DNA of 64,000 bases from Rhexocercosporidium sp. MPI-PUGE-AT-0058 (lineage: Eukaryota > Ascomycota > Leotiomycetes > Helotiales): positions 744,001 to 808,000 of the forward strand of contig JAGTJL010000020.1 of the NCBI GenBank assembly GCA_020746875.1, in the 5' to 3' direction. The notes beneath the pieces are model-generated. The model was not told the origin of the DNA, made no database searches, and was given only the letters and a program-made list of their open reading frames with translations. Each line of letters begins with the position of its first letter. Positions within the stretch are counted from its first letter, which is position 1. The position numbers and the translations under genes were made by a program. Shown here one piece after another: positions 36,811 through 47,505 of this stretch.

Positions 36811-37739
36811 AGTTGCAATCAACTTGTAGTTGAAATGCCCAGATGCGAGAACAAATTCTGAGGAAGGGGTAGTTTGGAGGGATGGGAAAGGGCACGATTA
36901 CTTATAAATAGGAAGAGAAAATGGAAATATCGCCAAGGTCTCACCTTCACACCACAGGACGGGGAATAGGCCTTGTGCAGGAATTGTATTCTTGGACAAG
37001 CCGCAAATGGGATGCTTTAAGGATCGTTTTGACATTGTGAAGAACGTTTCCACCAATTGTCACCATTTCTGACTTTGAAAGTGGAGCTATCGTCTTTTTT
37101 GAACTGGATTCGATGAATCTTCTCGGACACTGGCTTTCAGGGCATGCGGTACGGTGACATGACGGATGATACGGAGTGTATTTCAAACCAAACCATTGTC
37201 TGATTGGCCATGTGACTTTTGTCTTCTCGATAGATCTGGTCCCAAGTCATAAGTGGCGCTATACCCCAAGGTAAACTCTCTGACGTGCATTTGCGGGCTG
37301 GCGTGATTGTCTTATGAAGCTCCTCGATTGGATAGAATACTTTTGTCTGCCGTCGGCGCAGGGGAACCATCACTTGGCGGTCACATATCCCACCCGTTGT
37401 GGCTTGAACCCTGGTGGGCTGGTGGATTGGTCGTACAAGGCCAACGCATCTCGTGGCAGAAACATCGATCAGAGTCGGGGCTGAATACAAAGTCATGATT
37501 GGATGCATGACTTTTGGAAGTGCAGCGTGGGATGGCAGCTCGCTTCCTCTAATAGGAATTGTGACGCCCGGTTTAGGTTCAACTGTTTGCCTCGTTTCAG
37601 CTGCCTGAAAAATTTCGACCTGGATGTACACAGCCTCGTTGATTTCTACTCTTTCTCTAACCTGCCCACTCTTTAATTCTACCTTACCTTCTCTCTACCT
37701 TATACGATATCTCCCAGCTAGAAATTTGATACTAGAATC
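36811..37739. other. Intergenic between divergent damaged genes
   Basis: A 164-codon minus-strand open frame (37631-37137) is the longest here but has no recognisable domain, and I do not annotate it. A TTTAATTC/CCTTACC-type pyrimidine-rich tract precedes the Clr5 gene. Confidence 0.4.
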
Positions 37740-40700
37740 ATGGACGGAGTCGCAGGTCCGTCGGTGAACCAGCTCGATGCTCCATAGAAGGAAAGATGGG
37801 AGCTTCTGAAGCCTGTCATGGCGCGTCTGTATATTGAGGAACTGAAGAAGTTGGAGGAGATTGTCCAAATCATGAAGTTGGAATACAATTTCCACGGATC
37901 GTAAGTACATCGCCTTAGCTCCGTGAGACCGTCTTGCAAGCTCAAATGCTAACATTTACACACCTTCGCAGTGTCAATCAATATAAACGACAGTTCGGCA
38001 TCTGGAAGATCAAAAGGGCAATCACGACGAAGCAAAAGGTCAAGATCAGCAAAGCTATGGAGACACGCGCAAAGCAAGGAAAGTCATCCATAGTCTTACA
38101 CAATGGCCAAGTTGAGAGTCGCAAGATATGGAGGTTCATGAAAGAACGAGCAAGGGAGAATTTATCCATGTGGGCTGGCACAGGCAATCAATCCTTCGAT
38201 ATTGGTGATCTTTCCGGACACGCACTACAATGCGGCAATAAAGTGTATGAACAATGTTACTTCCCCAACCTCCCTTCCTCGAACAATGTATCATAGTCTG
38301 ACAGGAAGTCAGATTTTTGAACTGGAGTATGCCTGCCGGTATCTTACGCTTCTTGAAAACTAAAGCAACCAGTGCCATTTCCCCAAGTACGTCCTCCATA
38401 TGCATCATCCAAAATCTTGAAGTGTTCTATCGGAAGTCTTGATTCCACCCGCTGACACTATCAGGTACTTCCGTCCTAAGTCCAATGAGTGGAATACAAG
38501 TCACAACTCCATTCTCGAACTCAGGCCGCTCACCCCAGTGCCCTTCAACGCCCCACAACGTCTCGTCACCAAGTGAAGGATCTGCATTGTCAACCATTGT
38601 TCAAGAGAGTGTGAAGATAAGTCGGGCATCTCTGTTCGTTCAAAGGTCTCATAAAGAGCTTCTCCGAGGAATGAATCTACAGGAGCAATGGTCGGTATAC
38701 GCAATAGTTTCTATACATGGCTTGCTTACCCGCGACTAGTATTACCACCGAGTGGATGCATCAACTCTGGCAATATTCGTACAGAACAGCCAGAACCTGG
38801 GGTCATGGACCGCGACACTGGAATGCTTCCAACCTCAAGTTCAATCACTTCTCCCGTGGTGGGTAGAGTTTGCCAAGTAGCCCTGCCTTTAATGCCAACT
38901 ACTCCGACCAACGTCATCGCCAGCACAAGCTGGATGACTCGAAGCAGCCGAAATACTTATGTCAATGGAGCATCCACATTAGGCCCATAGTATACCAACG
39001 GATCAAAAGTCCTGAGCCACCACCGGATCATACCGACCAAGTCGATCCGGATGATGAGGCTGCATGGAAACCGTGGGTAGGCGTCGGGGGAATCCAGGAA
39101 TTTGCCAAATCCTTGCAAAATACCCTGGAGACCAACGAATTCAGTACAGTTGAAGTAAAGGATCTTCCTATTTCAGCAAGCCAAATTGTCCGAGCGGTGA
39201 AAAGATCACCGGAGCAGCTGCTCGAGGAAGCTTTTGGCTTCAGTACCATGGCTGGCAACAAGGTGCTTGTCTGCGATATGCTGGAACGGCTCGAGAACAA
39301 CGAAGAATTGGTTCTACACGATCTCTATCCCCTGCATCTCGCTTCATCTTACTTAAGTGGAGCAAAAAATTGCTGTGAAATCTTTGATGACATTATTCAA
39401 ACGATGGCTACAGGCGAAAACTCCGTCCGCAAGCTCTATACAAACCACCTCAATCACACTGTTCTCGACAACCTCATGATCACTATTCTGAAGGCACATA
39501 CGTCTTGTACCCGTTCCATGGTAGATGACGCATTCAAGAAGGAGCTTCGATTTGCAGGAGAGGAGGTTGACATCTGTGGGAGGTGGGAAGCTGATTCCGA
39601 TTGCATCCGCCACCTCCAGTCAGGCGGCAGCCCTACAATACCTCAGAGCTGGAAGCACATGTTCTGTCACACATCGGTGCAAGCAATAACGCACTGCGTT
39701 GGTGCACTCTTCAGTCCGCATTGGAGACCCGAGATCAATACGCCGAGCGGACTTTTCATCCGCCGTTGTCTTAACGAAACCTGCGGACGGAAGCTTCAGT
39801 TACTGCCTCTTCATACTCTCGTCATCACAGCAGTGTATCTAGCACAGCTAGGTAGAGATGGAGAGAACTTATTCGGAATGGTCGCGTGTCTGCTCAGTCT
39901 GTTGGGGAAAGGCGCGAATCCTCATTTGAAGTCACACATCTCGCCAACGGCACTCCTCAGTGACAATAATAGCCAGCAATATAGTCATTTCCGAGCTCGA
40001 TCCCTTGGAGCTAGCTCGCAGCGTACCAGAGGGAATTATTTCCGGCTGGCCAACGGATCGTCTAGTTGGCTGGAAGTTATTCTGTATTGTCCTTCAATTG
40101 TCGCAGAATCAATGGAACCCTCGGTCAATTCCGCCTCCCCATGAGATGATTGTTCAGGATCATAATTCTCTCTACAGTCATGATATATTCATGGACGATG
40201 AAGATGTTTATCATTCACGTACCATATTCCCGTCTACACCTGATGACATTGAATACGAGACCACAACTGGAAATCAAAACCTAGAACTGGGCGATAATGA
40301 AGATGAAGAGGAAAGCGACGAGGAAAGCGAAGAGGAAAGTGACGAAGAAGGTGATGGTGTACCGGGATATTGCTCTCTTCATTGGGATACTGGTTTCCAA
40401 CGAAATTATTTCGGTAAAAATAAGTCCGTAGCTACTCTCTGGGCGTCTATTCAAACCGAGCTGTTGACGTACAGACGACTTGCTGATGGTGATTCGTGGA
40501 TCTCACCAAATTTTGATATGCTCTCTGTCTTGAGGAGTTCGGAAAATGGAGAAAATCTATCCATTCCACTGGTAGCTAAAGGCATGATGGAACCATTCTG
40601 TAGATGCGGAGACTTTGAAGCTTCCGATGACAATGTATGCCCGCGCGTGGAGGAGGCTTGCAAGGAATATTTCTCGAATCTGGAGGATTATAGTAGGTCC

Positions 40701-40754
40701 ACATTCTTGTCTACGCCTCAAGATCGGATGGAATACTGGGAAGGAAATTGTTAG
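37740..40754 (+). pseudogene. Clr5-domain protein gene with premature stop and frameshift
   Basis: ATG 37740 is followed after 15 codons by TAG (37785-37787). The same frame then gives KERWELLKPVMARLYIEE and, across a 71 bp intron (37901-37971), EYNFHGS joined to VNQYKRQFGIWKIKRA. This is a full Clr5 domain (PF14420), the N-terminal DNA-binding-like module of many fungal nuclear proteins. Further exons follow with good splice sites (38294-38343 area, 38394-38465 area). A long exon from about 38867 continues as unbroken helical-repeat-like sequence (LLEEAFGFSTMAGNKVLVCD, LFGMVACLLSLLGKGANPH). Near 39988-39995 the coherent frame shifts by one base into ELDPLELARSVPEG, then runs to 40754 through an acidic run. 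A second in-frame TAG at 38864-38866 may also interrupt it. It was probably a nuclear regulator and is now likely non-functional. Confidence 0.75.
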
Positions 40755-40985
40755 ATACTTTGGGGTTTGCGATTAAGAGATTTTATTTTCCGGTCGTTCC
40801 TCGATTTGTGATATCCATTTCACTAGCTATGTCCTCGAATCACGTATTACGTTCCCCGAGACTCTTTGTCCTGCTACAAGTCCTGGTGTGACATGAAAAT
40901 GTCCACCGCTTGGGTAGATAGGGTGAAAATGACAGCACCTCTCCCTTGCGGTTCAGTTCTGACCAAGTATTTTCTCGTATAATTT

Positions 40986-42106
40986 TCATAGCTTCGACTG
41001 TGACATTCCAGCCTTCGGCCGACTCCCCGTATCGACTTCACTCCACCACGGAAAATTAGGTGGGGCATGTTCTTCTAGCGTAGCTGTAAAATTTGGCTTC
41101 CTCTTCTCAAAGAAGGCTCCCACACCCTCTTTTTGGTCACTGTATCATCTAGATCAGCATCCGAATCTTCCATTAATGGTTCTCTAAGTCAGAAGAAGAA
41201 AACAGTTTAACTCACGGGTTGCTAAACATATGATAAAGCACTGCACTATCGACCAAATGAGTTTCTTCCGCGCTCGGAGGACTTCTCCACATCAGCTCCC
41301 TATTCAAATACCCCGCCAGCGGGCTTGTATTCTCTGCGATATCAGTAGCAAGTTTTAGGGCTCTTGGGAGAACTTGCTCTACTTTTGGGAGTGTTTCTTG
41401 GAATAAATGGCCAAAGTGAGGGGAGTTAGGGGGATAAACTCCACCTGTGGTGAGAAGATACATTGCACGAGAATGACCGATAAGACGGGGTAGGAAGAAG
41501 GACGAATTGGATTCCATGGTAATTCCGCGACGGGCGAAAACGAAGCCGTATTTTCCGCCTTCGTATGCGATTCTACCTGGATTTGAGCTTGAGAGATTGT
41601 AATAGGAACCGAGGCAACTCACCTTATGGCGGCAGGGAGGGACATTGTCATGCCCAACCCAACTGCTGAGCCTTGCATGGCCACGATCGTAGCCTTACGA
41701 CAACGATAAATAGCGAGTGCCAACCTCCCACCACTGTTTTCATCAGTTTCATTCATAATATCCTAGTAGTTTTGGGCGGAACTCACCCATCTCTATGATC
41801 CATAACCCTCTCTTTCCCACCACTAAATCCAATATCCAAATCTGCTCCTGCACAAAACATCTTTCCAGCTCCAGTAAGCACGATGACTTTCACGCGCTCA
41901 TCGACGTCAAACATTGGATAGACTTTCTCAAAGTCGTTCATCATATCCAGCGTGAAAGCGTTTCCATTTTGGGGTCTGTTCAATGTCACGATCACTACAG
42001 GCGTCGCTAATGGAGACCCAGCCGGGTGGTGGGAGAGTTTGATGGTAGACGTAGGTATAGTCTCGTACGAGGAGGGGATGGAAATTGGGCTTGGTACGGG
42101 TATCAT
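40986..42106 (-). CDS. Peroxisomal enoyl-CoA hydratase/isomerase family protein
   Basis: Four exons, 42106-41787, 41733-41623, 41572-41216 and 41139-40986, in consistent phase, give 313 aa. Crotonase-fold landmarks: TLNRPQNGNAFTLDMM near residue 45, the first oxyanion-hole segment TGAGKMFCAGADLD, and the second, MQGSAVGLGMTMSLPAAIR. The protein ends in SKL, a perfect type 1 peroxisomal targeting signal, created only when the last exon is spliced in. Expected role: hydration or isomerisation of an enoyl-CoA in peroxisomal beta-oxidation or a related acyl-CoA pathway. Several peroxisomal hydratases of this subgroup also take part in fungal secondary metabolism, but nothing here supports that. 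Transcription is divergent from the metallo-hydrolase gene, with 460 bp between the two starts. Confidence 0.92.
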
Positions 42107-42566
42107 CTTGGCTGGTGGTTCTGATGTAGCGTCTGAAGCTTTCCTTTCAATATTGACTCAAATCTGCTTTCGCAAATATTTCCGTCTTGATGATAATGTA
42201 TGAAGCTGTTGAGATAGGCGCATCACGACCTCGGTTAAGTTGGGAAGCTGTGTTTACTAATCTCCCCGCTTGCTGAGAACTTAAACCGGGACCGGGGTAC
42301 CCCTTTACCCCGCAAGCACCGACTTGTGACAGTAGCCGCATCTTCTAGTGATAATATCCTATTATTTTTTAGCGTGGGAAACACTAGAAGATATGTGAGA
42401 CCGGGTATTTCACTAATCAAACAATTCTAAACATGAGTGTGGCGTGACTAAAGTAGCAGAAGCACTCTGCTCACACTGTCCCCCATTCCACTTCTGTTGT
42501 CCACGAGGTTACTTTGACCTCATCCAATGTATTCAAGGAAAGTTTAGGTACCAAAACATCAACACA
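42107..42566. promoter_or_regulatory. Shared divergent promoter of hydratase and metallo-hydrolase genes
   Basis: A 460 bp region between two outward-facing start codons with no open frame of its own. The extra 41 codons upstream of 42567 in the plus frame are Cys-rich and do not resemble the protein. Co-regulation is inference from arrangement only. Confidence 0.45.
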
Positions 42567-43430
42567 ATGTCATCCCTCCGAGCAGACGTCTACACTGCAC
42601 CGCCAATTCCATGGAAGAAACCCAACGGCAAGACCGGTGGTCTCTGGTCTCCAATCGCATGCACTCTACTTCACGGTTCGAAAGAAGCTATCCTCGTCGA
42701 CACACCCATCACAATAGCTCAAACCAACGATCTTATAGCTTGGATCAAAGCCACCATTCCCTCCAAACGCCTCATCAAAATATACATCACCCATGGTCAT
42801 GGTGATCACTTTTTCGGCATTCCAACGCTGCTGAAGCATTTCCCAGATGCAGAACCGGTAGCTACATCTGCTACGGTCAGATACATGGAGTCACAGGTTG
42901 AAACTGGGAGTTTTAAGAAGACTTGGGGAAGTCAATTTCCGGGGGAGATTGAGGACAAATTTGTGTTGGCGAAGCCGCTTCCGAGGAATAATGAGATGGA
43001 GTTAGAAGGGAATGTCTTGAAAGCCGTGGAGGTAGGACAGTCAGACACACATGATTCGACCATCTTGTGGGTTCCATCTATCAAACTTGCCGTATGTGGC
43101 GATGTGGTATATGGCGATGTCCATCAAATGTTGGGGGAGTGCAACACGAAAGCCAAGCGTCAGGGCTGGATAGACAGTATTCGGAAAGTGGAGGCTTTGA
43201 AGCCCGAGATTGTGGTGCCAAGTCATAAGAGGGCGAGCGAGGTGGATGGAACGTTTCATTTGAGGAATTCGAGGGAGTATATTGAGAGTTTTGAGAGGTT
43301 CTTGGAGGGTGGGGCGAAGGATGCTAGGGAGTTGTCGATGTTGATGATGGAGAAGTATCCGACGAGGTTTAATCCTGGGGCGTTGATTGTAGGTTGTGTT
43401 AATGCTTTCAAGAAGGAGAGTAGAATTTGA
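42567..43430 (+). CDS. Metallo-beta-lactamase-fold hydrolase, 287 aa
   Basis: An intronless frame. The start at 42567 (acacaATGTC) is chosen because the upstream 41 codons are not conserved-looking. The metal-binding signature is THGHGDHFFG (75-84). Further ligands are plausible in GQSDTHDSTI (His about 162), VCGDVVYGDVHQ (Asp about 177) and VVPSHKR (His about 216). This matches the single-domain MBL hydrolases common in fungi, which act on lactones, thioesters or similar bonds and bind two metal ions. No signal peptide is present, so it is cytosolic. It is paired head-to-head with the peroxisomal hydratase, which could suggest a shared acyl-ester or acid pathway, but the substrate is unknown. 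Confidence 0.9.
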   Translation: MSSLRADVYTAPPIPWKKPNGKTGGLWSPIACTLLHGSKEAILVDTPITIAQTNDLIAWIKATIPSKRLIKIYITHGHGDHFFGIPTLLKHFPDAEPVATSATVRYMESQVETGSFKKTWGSQFPGEIEDKFVLAKPLPRNNEMELEGNVLKAVEVGQSDTHDSTILWVPSIKLAVCGDVVYGDVHQMLGECNTKAKRQGWIDSIRKVEALKPEIVVPSHKRASEVDGTFHLRNSREYIESFERFLEGGAKDARELSMLMMEKYPTRFNPGALIVGCVNAFKKESRI

Positions 43431-43899
43431 GTATAAATGCTAGGGCCAGGGGTTTCGAGAATATAGTCCAGTCGTGCTCTTTCTGCTTGAAAGTGGTGCA
43501 ATAAATAGCTGATGTATACGCATCAATGACCTTTACAGTCATCGACAGACAAAGAAATTCAGCATTGAGAGTGTTTATAATGTCATGAATACAAAACCAG
43601 GATTGTATTGCTACTTATAGCTTTGTATATCGCATTTCCTGCAAAGAATACAGTACTCGAAATAACGCATGTATGCTTCGGTGTTTTCTGTTCCAACCAA
43701 GAATGGAACCACACGCCTTCAGTTCCTTCAATGTCATGATTACAGTAGATTTACAAAATTTCGACTACTTCAAGGTGTCGCCGAATCTCTGTGCTCAACC
43801 TTCGCTTCGCTGTGTCTTCTTTTATGCTCCTCGGTCTCCTCGTACTTGATCAATAACTCTCCGTTCTTGTCAAATCGGCGGGGCTCATCCCTCGCAGTC
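43431..43899. other. Convergent intergenic region
   Basis: Between the metallo-hydrolase and the truncated sugar transporter. Nothing recognisable apart from an unsupported frame at 43669-44031 that overlaps the relic. Confidence 0.45.
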
Positions 43900-44795
43900 T
43901 TAACGGTAGTGAATATCGATTTTCGTCTTCAGGAAGATATTGTCCATCTCCTCAAGGGAGCGGTATGCGGTTTCAGGGTAGAAGAAATAGACGACTGGGA
44001 AGATGAATGCATTTCTGGTAGACGATTTTAGCCATGGGTGGGGAGAGGGGAAAGTCTTAGACGTATATGGCAGCAAAGATAACATAGGTTTTGTACCTAA
44101 TGCTGGAGAATGCAACTGGTGTAATCATGACGACCTTCTGCGTGTTAGCTAGTGGGATGGACATTCCAAGAGTGAAGCTTGCCATAAAATTAAAGAGCCA
44201 GTTCCCGGAAGTCGCCAGCGCATTAGCAGGCGCACGAATCTTCAATGGGACAATCTCAGCTGGATAGAGCCAAGTCATACCTAGCCATCCAATTGGGAAG
44301 AAGGTGTTGAATACAAACAAGAAGACTGTCTGTCCGATTCCAGCCGCGCTTCCGATCGAGTCGCAGATGGCGAGAGCGACCATAGATAGAGACATTCCGG
44401 CAGCACCGAATAGCATAAGCTGCCGTCTACCAAATCTCTCGACAGTGAATACGGCAACCCACGAGGCTAGGAAATATTCGGTTCCGTTGCAAGCAGCTAT
44501 AAGTTTTGCTAAGGTAGGACTCAGCCCGACTTGCTGCTCCAACACATTTGGGATGTAATATGTGATAAGATTAATACCGCTGATCTGCTGGAACATTTGA
44601 TTGACATAAGCCAGGATTGTCCGGTGAAAGTGACGATCTGGTCCCATTGTGAACAGGTCGTTGAAAGTACCCTTCTCCATCTCGAGGACTGTATCTTTGA
44701 TGGCCGTGAATAGCCGAATTTGAGCACGCCGTTTCGCTGCATCAACATTTGATTCAGAAGTGCTCGTCTTACCGAAAAGAGGAAGCCGTTAATTT
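43900..44795 (-). pseudogene. 5'-truncated MFS sugar transporter (C-terminal half only)
   Basis: On the minus strand the frame from about 44795 reads TAIKDTVLEMEKG, then HRTILAYVNQMFQQISGINL, NGTEYFLASWVAVF, ERFGRRQLMLFGAAGMS and GMTWLYPAEIVPLKIRAPAN. These are the central loop and helices 7-12 of a hexose-type sugar porter (QQxxGxN, R-x-G-R-R and PAE motifs present). PVVYFFYPETAYRSLEEMD ends the protein at 43900. Helices 1-6 are absent: an in-frame TAA lies just upstream and nothing further upstream resembles a transporter. The last intron (about 44074-44025) has usable borders, but its phase does not join the two parts, which implies another small lesion. It was once a plasma-membrane sugar/proton symporter and should not be functional now. 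Confidence 0.8.
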
Positions 44796-46026
44796 GGAGA
44801 GGCGGATCACGTGGTGTTATTATAGAATTTCTGGAAGGGGGTTCGCTTACGCTCATTAATTAGCACTGCTTTGGGTGATGGTCAGCTCTATAGTTATCCG
44901 AAGCAAGTATAATTCCAAAGCGAGGTGTAAGATGTGATGGTTTCGTAAACTTCAACAAGGACTATGGATCGTCAGACAGCCATCACATCGGCCTTGGAAG
45001 GAAAGGTCCGGCTCTCTATCATCATGATGGAAGAACGAGCGCCTTAACTTCAATCTTCTGTCGCTTGAATTTGCACCCTTGAACTCCTCATCCACGAAAT
45101 CTAGTAAACAGCACTTGAAAGAATCGCTGGAAGATGCGTGATAGTTCGTTCCTACATGTCAGAGACATCAAATGTGGGGCTGTTTGTGCAGCCGAGAGCT
45201 TGGAACTGACAGCCTCGTCACCTGTCTTCTCCAAGAGCTTAGGACGCCAACCATTCATTGGGAACCATTATTTCATCTCTTGGCGAATTTCCTTCGACCT
45301 AAGGTGTTTGTTCTTGCAAGGCAGGATAGGGTCGAGAGGAGGTGCATCTTAATAAGCGATATGATTGGCTACTAGGACTGACTTTCGTACCTTATCAGCG
45401 GACTGCTAGAGACTTTCTCCGAAAATCGAATGTAGCTTCACATCTCCTTCTGGCGAAATGTCGACACGGTGGTATCAAGATAGGAAATAATGAAGCTGTA
45501 GATGTTGAGATCATGTCGCCTCGTCGGCAGAACCTCGCCGCTGAAGCGACCCCGCGCTCAAGCCAGCTCCCCTGCCCGCGGAAGGCCGTCAAGTCCACAA
45601 TCGTCCTCCACAGCACAACATCCAGACTCGACGTCGACTTCCCGCAACTTCCACTGCCCCATATAGATCACCTAATTCAACAGAATTTTTTTCCTCCCTC
45701 CTCATACACGCCCAAAGTCTTCCAAAGCAAGTCATATATCCTTCGGCGCGTCTCGAGTCCTACAGCCAACTGACCGCGCCTTCTAGCCACCTCCTTGAAT
45801 AACCTCGTGCTCAATTCACTTACAAGTACGACTCGGGGCGCACATTCATTCACTTCAACTCCCCGATACTCTCTAGCCTAGCTCTGTGTTATCAAACATC
45901 TTGTGAACCCTCGAGTCGGTTCCGAACACCAAGATCCATCCTCCTCCCTTCACACGACAAGCCGAATATCCCCTCCACAAACGTTTGTAGAAACACACCA
46001 CGACAATACGCACCGTGAACTCGAGA
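44796..46026. other. Intergenic, 1.2 kb
   Basis: Upstream DNA of the ubiquitin-conjugating enzyme gene. The 143-codon frame at 45342-45773 lies in the likely 5' leader and has no domain, so I do not call it. A short trace reading PKAVLINER (44860-44835, minus) resembles a sugar transporter N-terminus and might be the last trace of the deleted half; this is very tentative. Confidence 0.35.
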
Positions 46027-46602
46027 ATGGCGCAATCTGGTGCCGCTGGCCTTCTTAGGCGTCAGCTCAAGTACATGCAAACCGCGAAGGACCTGCCAGG
46101 AATTTCATGTGGATTAGTGAACAGCAATGTCTTCGAGTGGGAGGTTATGCTCATGATATCTGACGATTGCAAATACTACGGAGGTAATTATGCAGTAACC
46201 TCTGTCTGCATGCTCCAGCTCGCTGACATTGTATTTCTAGGAGGCAATTTTCGGTGCCATCTTACCTTCCCAAAAGAATACCCTCTTCTCCCGCCCGCCC
46301 TGACCTTTAAGACTCCAATTCCCTTTCATCCCAACATCTACGAAGACGGGCGGCTGTGCATATCAATTCTACACCCGCCGGAGGATGATCAATATGGCTA
46401 TGAGAGTGCTTCGGAGAGGTGGTCCCCTGTACAGACACCAGAGACGATATTACTGAGTGTGATCAGTCTGCTGCACAGTCCGAATGATGAGAGTCCAGCG
46501 AATGTTGAGGCGGCGAGGTTGTGGCGGGAGGAGAAGACTGGTAATAAGGAATTCAAGAGACGTTGCCGGAGAGGTGTTAGAGACAGTCTGGGTGAGGACT
46601 GA
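46027..46602 (+). CDS. E2 ubiquitin-conjugating enzyme (Ubc7/Ubc15, UBE2G-like)
   Basis: Exons 46027-46183 and 46241-46602 with a 57 bp intron (GTAATT..TTCTAG) give 172 aa. The E2 core is complete: HPN at 82-84, catalytic Cys92 in DGRLCISILHPP, and the acidic-loop insertion DDQYGYESASERWSP that marks the Ubc7/UBE2G subgroup. The C-terminal helices (LLHSPNDESPANVEAA) are normal. The protein takes activated ubiquitin from E1 and passes it to substrates with a RING E3; relatives act in ER-associated degradation or other quality control. Oddity: the 57 bp intron has no in-frame stop, so unspliced RNA encodes a protein with 19 extra residues before the central sheet. Correct splicing restores the YYGGGNFRCHLTFP core, which fits the family. 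Confidence 0.92.
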   Translation: MAQSGAAGLLRRQLKYMQTAKDLPGISCGLVNSNVFEWEVMLMISDDCKYYGGNYAVTSVCMLQLADIVFLGGNFRCHLTFPKEYPLLPPALTFKTPIPFHPNIYEDGRLCISILHPPEDDQYGYESASERWSPVQTPETILLSVISLLHSPNDESPANVEAARLWREEKTGNKEFKRRCRRGVRDSLGED

Positions 46603-47505
46603 TTGCGTTAGAAAGGGCATGGCAGTCATTTTGGGTGTCCAGGGCATGGTAGGGGCATGGTGGGAGGAATTGGGGAATGGGATCGAGCTCTGGGTCCACA
46701 TTAAGCACATGATATATGGTCAACAGCATGGACATCACGTCGACAAGCGAGCCAGCGGAATAAGCAAATTTGCGAATGAAGACAAGTCAAGCATGTAGTA
46801 CACGTCATTCATCGATCCACACACTGGTTCGTCCAATGGGCGATTTAGGACTAAGGAGAACGGTACTGGAGGGTTTTTGATCCTCGAATGCTGGCGAGTG
46901 CCAAGCCTAAAAGTAATTTCCAGTTTGTCTCGACTTCCACCCTTTCCCTACTTCTTTTATAGTTACTCCCAAGGCAACACAGTGGGTCTCAGCGGGCGAG
47001 ACGAATGTGAGACATCTCTAAACGTTCCCCTTGGACGCGAAGTCTACTCCCTCAGTGCAAGATAGACTGTCTGGAGAGATGAAACATCAACTTGTGATTT
47101 CATTAGGAATCCAAAACTGTGCTTTTATATTGTTATTTTCTGAGTGACCTTATCTTCAATTATACTACATCTTGTACCGAATAACTGTCTAGTGTGCTCG
47201 CCATCAATTGTGAATACTCGAGATATCCCCAGTGTTTATATCCAATCATTTCCTAGATCTCACTTTCATTCAACCTTCATCCTACCCACTTTTGTTGACC
47301 CGCATTGTCGTATCTCTAATATCCTACCTACATATTAAGCCGTCTAGAACTACACCTACCAGTTACACAAAGACATTCTGGTCATCAAGTCTCATGCAAC
47401 ATTTCTCTTCTCTTTCTAGATTGTTGTCGTTCCTGTCGATCGTTTCCATATCACGTGGCTCTCTCGACTTGAGATAGACTACCTACAAGGCGTGCGTGTA
47501 AAGTC
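46603..47505. other. Intergenic
   Basis: 3' flank of the E2 gene and 5' flank of the Zn2Cys6 gene. Open frames at 46877-47065 and 47144-47477 are short and unsupported. I see no gene. Confidence 0.45.

Noticed and set aside
37137..37631. 164-codon minus-strand open frame
   Set aside because: No recognisable domain, signal peptide or splice partner, and it lies between two damaged genes; length alone is weak evidence in a region of about 50% GC.
39851..39960. Possible 110 bp intron that would join the two frames of the Clr5 gene
   Set aside because: GTAGAG..CTCAG borders restore the frame, but the intron would remove a strongly protein-like segment (LFGMVACLLSLLGKGANPH) and lacks a clear branch site; a one-base shift near 39990 fits better, though this is not certain.
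45342..45773. 143-codon plus-strand open frame upstream of the E2 gene
   Set aside because: Basic, Ser/Pro-rich sequence without a domain in the likely 5' leader of the next gene; no independent start or splice support.
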